Below, one piece after another: positions 59,229 to 64,000 of a stretch of DNA of 64,000 bases. The stretch spans positions 2,223,501-2,287,500 of the forward strand of contig NZ_AP023360.1 of the NCBI RefSeq assembly GCF_018326265.1, given 5' to 3'. The notes below the pieces were generated by a model, which did not search any database, had not been told where the DNA came from, and worked only from the letters and a program-made list of their open reading frames with translations. The stretch comes from Catellatospora sp. IY07-71 (lineage in GTDB: Bacteria > Actinomycetota > Actinomycetes > Mycobacteriales > Micromonosporaceae). Each line of letters begins with the position of its first letter. Position 1 is the first letter of the stretch. The translations under genes were made by a program, and so were the position numbers.

Positions 59229-60818
59229 ATGACTGAAGTCCTGGACCGGACGACGTCGTCGCCCGACATCCCGAAGCCCAACCTCCGCGTGGTGCTGCCC
59301 GGCCTGATGCTCGCCATCCTGCTGGCCATGCTCGACAACATGATCATCGGTACAGCCATGCCGCGTATCGTCGGCGAGCTGGGTGGACTGGACAAGCTGT
59401 CCTGGGTGGTCACCGCGTACGTGCTCGGCACCACGATCTCGACTCCGATCTGGGGCAAGCTGGGCGACCTCTACGGGCGCAAGACCATCTTCCTGGTCTC
59501 GATCGTCATCTTCCTCGTCGGCTCGGCGCTGTCCGGCGCGGCCGGTGAGATCGACCCGGCCTCCGGCATGAACCAGCTGATCGCCTTCCGGGCGCTGCAG
59601 GGCCTCGGCGCGGGCGGTCTGATGGTCGGCGCGATGGCCATCATCGGCGACCTCGTCCCGCCCCGCGAGCGCGGCAAGTACCAGGGCATGATGGCCGCCA
59701 TCATGGCCGTCGCGATGATCGCCGGCCCGCTCGTGGGCGGCCTGATCACCGACCACGCCGACTGGCGCTGGGCCTTCTACGTCAACCTGCCGATCGGCGG
59801 CATCGCCCTGTTCGTGCTGGCCACCACCCTGCACCTGCCGAAGTACCGCACCGAGCACCGCATCGACTGGATCGGCGCGGCCCTGCTCAGCCTCGGCGTC
59901 ACCGCGCTCGTCCTGATCACCACCTGGGGCGGCAACAAGTACGCGTGGAACTCGGCCGAGATCCTGGGCCTGGGTGCGGCCGGTGTCGTGCTGCTGGGCA
60001 TCTTCCTGTGGACGCAGACCCGGGTCGCCGAGCCGATCCTGCCGCTGGGCATCTTCCGCAACCGCAACTTCAGCCTGGTCTCGATCATCGGCTTCATGGT
60101 CGGCTTCGCGATGTTCGGCGCGATCTCCTTCCTGCCGCTCTACATCCAGACCGTGCAGGGCGCCTCGGCGACCAACAGCGGCCTGCTGCTGCTGCCGATG
60201 ATGCTCGGCATGATGGTCACCTCGATCGTCGCGGGCCGGACCATCACCAAGACCGGCCGCTACCGGATCTTCCCGATCCTCGGCGGCATCACCCTCGCCC
60301 TGGCGATGGTGCTGCTCACCCGCCTCGACGTGGACACCAGCATCACCGAGTCCTCGATCTACATGGTGGTGCTCGGCGTCGGCATGGGCTTCCTCATGCA
60401 GACCACCATGCTCATCGCGCAGAACAGCGTGGAGCAGAAGGACCTGGGCGTGTCCAGCTCGACGGCGACGTTCGTGCGCTCCATCGGCGGCTCGTTCGGT
60501 GTGTCGATCTTCGGCGCGGTGTTCGTCGACCGGCTCAAGGACGACCTCGGCAGCGTGCTGCCCGCGGGCGCGCCCGGCGGCAACATGGAGTTCAACGTCG
60601 GCGGCCTGCAGCCGGACAAGCTCGACCTGCTGCCCGCGCCGATGAAGGAGGCGGTGCTGCACGGCATCGCGTACGCCACCTCGGGTCTGTTCTGGTGGGC
60701 GCTGGGCTTCGCGATCCTGGTCCCGATCGCGGCCTGGTTCATCAAGGAGGTCCCGCTGCGCGGCGGCGAGCCCACCGCCGAAGGCGCCGAGGCCCGTCCC
60801 CTGGTCGCCGTCGAGTAA
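59229..60818 (+). CDS. DHA2-type MFS multidrug efflux transporter
   Basis: 529 residues with about 14 membrane segments, the EmrB/QacA layout. Motif A is LGDLYGRKTIFL, and the DHA2 stretch MLDNMIIGTAMPRIVGELGG follows the first helix. RALQGLGAGGLMVGAMAIIGDLVPPRERGKYQG and AGPLVGGLITDHADWRWAFYVNLPIG are also typical. A long loop near residues 440-475 is usual for the group. It is divergent from its probable TetR repressor. The drug range is not predictable. Confidence 0.93.
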   Translation: MTEVLDRTTSSPDIPKPNLRVVLPGLMLAILLAMLDNMIIGTAMPRIVGELGGLDKLSWVVTAYVLGTTISTPIWGKLGDLYGRKTIFLVSIVIFLVGSALSGAAGEIDPASGMNQLIAFRALQGLGAGGLMVGAMAIIGDLVPPRERGKYQGMMAAIMAVAMIAGPLVGGLITDHADWRWAFYVNLPIGGIALFVLATTLHLPKYRTEHRIDWIGAALLSLGVTALVLITTWGGNKYAWNSAEILGLGAAGVVLLGIFLWTQTRVAEPILPLGIFRNRNFSLVSIIGFMVGFAMFGAISFLPLYIQTVQGASATNSGLLLLPMMLGMMVTSIVAGRTITKTGRYRIFPILGGITLALAMVLLTRLDVDTSITESSIYMVVLGVGMGFLMQTTMLIAQNSVEQKDLGVSSSTATFVRSIGGSFGVSIFGAVFVDRLKDDLGSVLPAGAPGGNMEFNVGGLQPDKLDLLPAPMKEAVLHGIAYATSGLFWWALGFAILVPIAAWFIKEVPLRGGEPTAEGAEARPLVAVE

Positions 60819-60931
60819 CCCCCGCGCCACCACCGAGGCCCCGCCCGCGCCGCCGTTCCCGGCCGCGCCGGCGGGGCCTCGCCATACCCGGCCCTGCGCC
60901 GACCCTCCCCGCCCGGCCCGGTCGCGCGGGA

Positions 60932-60992
60932 GATCGCCGTCTCGTGTCACAAAGTGTGGCTGGACCCCAGGTTGTGACACGAAATCGCGATC
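60932..60992. repeat. P2 palindromic element, copy d
   Basis: GATCGCCGTCTCGTGTCACA at the left and TGTGACACGAAATCGCGATC at the right (61 bp). The loop GTGTGGCTGGACCCC is comparable to the loop of copy c. It lies between the convergent MFS and TPR genes. Confidence 0.78.
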
Positions 60993-61042
60993 ATGGGCCC
61001 TTCGGCCACGGCGCTGGCCCCGGATCGGGCGGAGCGAGGAGG

Positions 61043-62668
61043 TCAGGGGCGGCGGAGGAGGCGGGAGAGCCAGGGGCGGCGGGGCCGGGGGAGGGCGGTG
61101 GCCGGGTTGGCGGCGGAGCCGGAGCCGAGGAGGGCGTCGCCGGTGATGCGGCCGGCCAGGGTGCGGGCGGCGGGGGGCATGCCGGGGGTGATGTAGGCGA
61201 GCTGAGCCACCGCGACGTCGGCGGTGAACGGGTGGATGCGGCGTCCTTCGGGAACCGCGCGCAGCCGGGCCTCCAGCAGGGCGGCGACGTCGGCGCGGCA
61301 GGCGGGGTCCACCCACGCCGCGGCGACCAGCGCGTACAGCGCCTCGACGGCACCGTCCCCGGCGCCGAGGGCGACGTCCAGCAGCAGCCGCCGCCGGGTG
61401 GAGCCGAACCAGGGCTCCCCGGCACGGTGGTGCAGCAGACCGAGGCAGCACCACAGCCGCAGGAGGCGCCGCGCGGCGGGCACCCGTTCAGGATCGGCGC
61501 CCGCCGGGACGGGTGGGTGGGACAGCGCCGCGAGCAGGTCCTCGGCGGGTATGCCGGCCAGCCGCACCGCGGCGTCGTAGGTCATCGGCGGGGGTGCCCA
61601 GCCGAGCGGCAGCATGGCGGCGATCGCGCGGGCGGCGGCGGGCTGCGGCGGGTCGGGCCGGGGTCCGGCGGGCGGGACCGGGTCGCCCTCCTCGGGCACG
61701 AAGCCGAGCCAGGGCAGCCGTTCGCAGCACTGCTGCAGGTCGTGGTGCTCGTGGCTGGCGTCGGTGGTGGCGCGCATGAAGTCGGCGAGGGCGACCAGGT
61801 GGCCGGGGTCGCCGTCGGCGAGGAAGCGCAGCCGGTGCGCGGTGTGCACGGCGCAGTCGTACGACGGGTCCTTGGCGGTGGCCTCCTCGATGAGGGCGAG
61901 GGCTTCGGCGGTGTGGCCGAGCTCGGTGAGCCACAGCGCGAGGTCGGAGGCGACGGACAGGTCGTCGGGGTCGTGCCGCTGGGCGGCCCGCATGGCCCGC
62001 ACCGCTTCGTCCAGCCGCCCGTCGGCGCGCAGGGCGTTGCCCCACCACATCTCGGTGAGCTTGCCGGACTGCAGGCGTACCCCCCGCTCGGCCCAGGCCA
62101 GCGCGAGTGGCAGCTCGCGCAGCCGCCGCGCCACCCCGGAGGCGGCGCCGTGCAGCAGGGCCTCGCGGGGGTGGGCCACCAGGGCGCGGCGGGCCAGGTC
62201 GAGGTATGGCCGGGTGGCCCGCGCGATGTGCGCGGGGGCGGGGTCGGGGAGCGCGCCCAGCACCGACAGCAGCACCCGGAGCAGGTGCTCCGGCGGGAGG
62301 GCGGCCGGGTCGAGGGCCTGCACCCAGCTGACGTCGGCCCAGGGCCGGGCGGGGTCGTGCACGGTGGCCTGGGCGAGCAGGGTGAGCGCGTCGGCGTGGC
62401 GGCCGTGCCGGGCGAGCACGTGCGCGAAGGCGACCACGCGGCCGGCGGTGGCGCGCTCGCCGGGGTGGAACAGCCTGAGCCCGCCGTCGTCGGCGCGGGC
62501 GGCGATCTTCGCGAGCAGTTCGTGCGCCTCGGGCAGGCGCGGGTCGTGGCCGAGCGCGGCGGCGAGGTGGCGTACCGCGTGCTCGGCGTCGTGCTCGTCG
62601 AGGGCGAGGGTGGCGAGGGCGAGCTCGCCCAAGGCCTCCTGCTGCGGATCGTTGACGCCGTCGGACAC
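61043..62668 (-). CDS. TPR-repeat protein of unknown role
   Basis: 541 residues, GTG after GAGGGAGGG. It is helical throughout and Ala/Leu/Arg-rich, with several tetratricopeptide-like pairs in the first 300 residues (e.g. LALDEHDAEHAVRHLAAALGHDPRLPEAHELLAKIA, RADGRLDEAVRAMRAAQRHDPDDLSVASDLALWLTELGHTAEALALIEEA). The C-terminal half has no repeat that I recognise. TPR proteins are usually scaffolds for protein contacts. It is divergent from the SIS-domain gene, and no enzyme motif is visible. Confidence 0.75.
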   Translation of the reverse strand: MSDGVNDPQQEALGELALATLALDEHDAEHAVRHLAAALGHDPRLPEAHELLAKIAARADDGGLRLFHPGERATAGRVVAFAHVLARHGRHADALTLLAQATVHDPARPWADVSWVQALDPAALPPEHLLRVLLSVLGALPDPAPAHIARATRPYLDLARRALVAHPREALLHGAASGVARRLRELPLALAWAERGVRLQSGKLTEMWWGNALRADGRLDEAVRAMRAAQRHDPDDLSVASDLALWLTELGHTAEALALIEEATAKDPSYDCAVHTAHRLRFLADGDPGHLVALADFMRATTDASHEHHDLQQCCERLPWLGFVPEEGDPVPPAGPRPDPPQPAAARAIAAMLPLGWAPPPMTYDAAVRLAGIPAEDLLAALSHPPVPAGADPERVPAARRLLRLWCCLGLLHHRAGEPWFGSTRRRLLLDVALGAGDGAVEALYALVAAAWVDPACRADVAALLEARLRAVPEGRRIHPFTADVAVAQLAYITPGMPPAARTLAGRITGDALLGSGSAANPATALPRPRRPWLSRLLRRP

Positions 62669-62784
62669 GTGACCCTCCCTCGGTGGCACAGGGTAGAGCC
62701 GCGCGCGGGCGTTGTGTGCCCCTGCTCGTTTCTGCGCGCAGTGTTGCCTTCGCAGTCAACATCGTGCAAGACTGCGCACCGAAC

Positions 62785-62798
62785 GCGCGATATCGCGC
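62785..62798. promoter_or_regulatory. GC-rich palindrome before the SIS gene
   Basis: GCGCGATATCGCGC is a perfect 14-bp palindrome 32 bp upstream of the SIS-domain start. Nearby, CGCAGT (62751) and ACTGCG (62771) form a second small inverted repeat. Either could be a repressor site; the cognate protein is unknown. Confidence 0.45.
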
Positions 62799-62830
62799 AG
62801 CATCACCGGGCGAAGTGGTAGGGAGAAGAG

Positions 62831-63886
62831 ATGGGCCAGCGCGGCAGCGGGATGGCAGCGGACATCGCCGAGCAGCCGGAGGTGTACGCCGGGCTGCTGG
62901 CGCCCGCGCGCGCCGACGCCATCGCACAGGTCGCCAAGGTGATCGCCGAGCGGAAGCCCAAGCACGTGGTGTTCACCGCGCGCGGCACGTCCGACCACGC
63001 GGCGCTGTACGCGGCCTACCTCACCGAGATCCGGCTGGGCCTGCCCGCCGGGCTCGCCTCGCCGAGCGCGATCACCGTCTTCGGTGCCCGCCCCGACCTG
63101 TCGCACGCGCTGGTGATCGGCGTCTCGCAGAGCGGCGGCTCGCCCGACCTGGCCGAGGTGCTGCGGGTCGCCCGCGGCTCCGGCGCGCTCACCCTCGCGG
63201 TGACCAACAACCCCGAGTCCGTGCTCGCGCAGACCGCCGAGCTGTCGGTCGACGTCGCGGCCGGGCACGAGCGGGCGGTCGCCGCCACCAAGACGTACAC
63301 CGCCGAGCTGTTCGCGCTGCTGATGCTCATCGAGGGGGTACGCGCCGGCGACGGTGCGCTGCCCGCCGAGGAGCGCGCCGCGCTGGAGCGGCTGCCGGAG
63401 CTGGCCCGGCAGACCCTGGCCGACCCGACCGCCGCCGAGCTGGCCGCGCGCTACCGGTTCGCGGCCCGGATGGTGACCACCGGCCGCGGCTACGCCTACC
63501 CGACCGCCCGCGAGGCGGCGCTGAAGCTGATGGAGACGTCGTACCTGCCGGCGCTCGCGTTCTCCGGTGCGGACCTGCTGCACGGTCCGCTGGCGATGAC
63601 CGACCCGGACGTGCCGGTGCTGGCCATGGTCGGCGCCGGACTGGGCGGCCAGGCCATGCGCGAGGTGCTCACCCGCCTCGACGAGCGCCGCGCGGACGTC
63701 GTGGTGGTCGGCCCCGAGTCCGTCCCCGGCGCCTCGGCCCGCCTCGACGTCCCCGCCGTCGACGAGCGCTACGCCCCCCTCCTGGAGATCCTCCCCCTCC
63801 AGCAGCTCGCCCTCTCCCTGGCGCTGGCCCGCGGCGAAGACCCCGACGCCCCCCGCGGCCTCAAGAAGGTCACCGCGACCCTCTGA
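62831..63886 (+). CDS. SIS-domain sugar isomerase (GlmS C-terminal type)
   Basis: 351 residues, ATG after GGGAGAAGAG. Two SIS domains: the first with VVFTARGTSDHAALYAAYL and VIGVSQSGGSPDLAEVLR (phosphosugar Ser loop), the second with GRGYAYPTAREAALKLMETSYLPALAFSGADLLHGPLAM, containing the Glu-Ala-Ala-Leu-Lys-Leu core of the GlmS isomerase. There is no glutaminase domain, so it is a GlmS-like isomerase or deaminase (NagB-II/AgaS group) acting on an amino-sugar phosphate. It stands alone in this window. Confidence 0.88.
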   Translation: MGQRGSGMAADIAEQPEVYAGLLAPARADAIAQVAKVIAERKPKHVVFTARGTSDHAALYAAYLTEIRLGLPAGLASPSAITVFGARPDLSHALVIGVSQSGGSPDLAEVLRVARGSGALTLAVTNNPESVLAQTAELSVDVAAGHERAVAATKTYTAELFALLMLIEGVRAGDGALPAEERAALERLPELARQTLADPTAAELAARYRFAARMVTTGRGYAYPTAREAALKLMETSYLPALAFSGADLLHGPLAMTDPDVPVLAMVGAGLGGQAMREVLTRLDERRADVVVVGPESVPGASARLDVPAVDERYAPLLEILPLQQLALSLALARGEDPDAPRGLKKVTATL

Positions 63887-63894
63887 CCCCGCCG

Positions 63895-63971
63895 AGATCA
63901 TCCGACTTGCCAGGCAACCGGGCGTATCGCGCGCCAAGATACGCACACCTGCCCGGCAAGTCGGGTGATCT
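63895..63971. repeat. P4 palindromic element, copy b
   Basis: AGATCATCCGACTTGCC at the left pairs with GGCAAGTCGGGTGATCT at the right; the loop holds GGGCGTATC and its own complement GATACGC. It shares CCGACTTGCC and GGGCGTATC with the copy at 56301. It lies 9 bp after the SIS gene stop. Confidence 0.8.
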
Positions 63972-64000
63972 TCGGGTGGGTGTGCGGGCGGTGGCCGCGC

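Overview
The window is chromosomal DNA of a very GC-rich actinomycete, most likely a member of the Micromonosporaceae. This is an inference from several signs: third codon positions are almost all G/C; GTG and TTG starts are common; a WhiB protein, a SigR/RsrA thiol-stress pair and the 24-residue actinobacterial ribosomal protein bL37 are present; and secreted polysaccharidases sit under LacI-type operators. I see no rRNA, tRNA, CRISPR array, transposase or phage gene.

Layout. Positions 1-4132: the tail of a TetR gene, a membrane protein, three translationally coupled membrane-anchored proteins, and an aldo/keto reductase. Positions 4227-7349: a secreted family-48 cellulase behind a CebR-like operator. 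Positions 7574-26249: a pectin/hexuronate utilisation locus. A leftward operon (LacI regulator, sugar-binding lipoprotein, two permeases, YesL-like protein) diverges from a rightward one (Gfo/Idh oxidoreductase, uronate isomerase, fuconate-dehydratase-like enolase, fructuronate-reductase-like enzyme, second Gfo/Idh protein), which is followed by four secreted pectate lyases (PL1, PL1, PL9, PL1). The lyases would cut pectin outside the cell, the ABC system would import the oligomers, and the operon enzymes would move hexuronates toward 2-keto-3-deoxygluconate. Positions 26250-26949 hold no full-length gene but contain several palindromic repeats, an orphan CebR-like operator and a signal-peptide ORF cut off by one of the repeats.

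Positions 26950-44415 form an intracellular oligosaccharide island: GH3 glycosidase plus LacI, sulfotransferase, ROK repressor divergent from a three-gene ABC importer, alpha/beta hydrolase, xylulokinase with GH31 alpha-xylosidase, and GH42 beta-galactosidase. Together these could handle imported xyloglucan- or cello-oligosaccharides. Positions 44521-63886 are mostly conserved housekeeping: DUF1254 protein, DMT-like membrane protein, hisN, rsgA, aroA, an SRAP DNA-crosslink protein, whiB-like, hydrolase, sigR-rsrA, a MoxR/VWA pair, bL37, a biotinyl carrier, GNAT, a TetR/MFS efflux pair, a TPR protein and a SIS-domain isomerase.

The most unusual feature is a set of dispersed palindromic elements. 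Family P1 has five copies, each exactly 54 bp. Four abut or lie just beyond stop codons, and one lies in frame inside the GH42 gene, adding 18 residues, much like Rickettsia palindromic elements. Families P2 (four copies, about 61-65 bp, with conserved loops) and P4 (two copies, about 78 bp) lie between genes, often where transcription converges.
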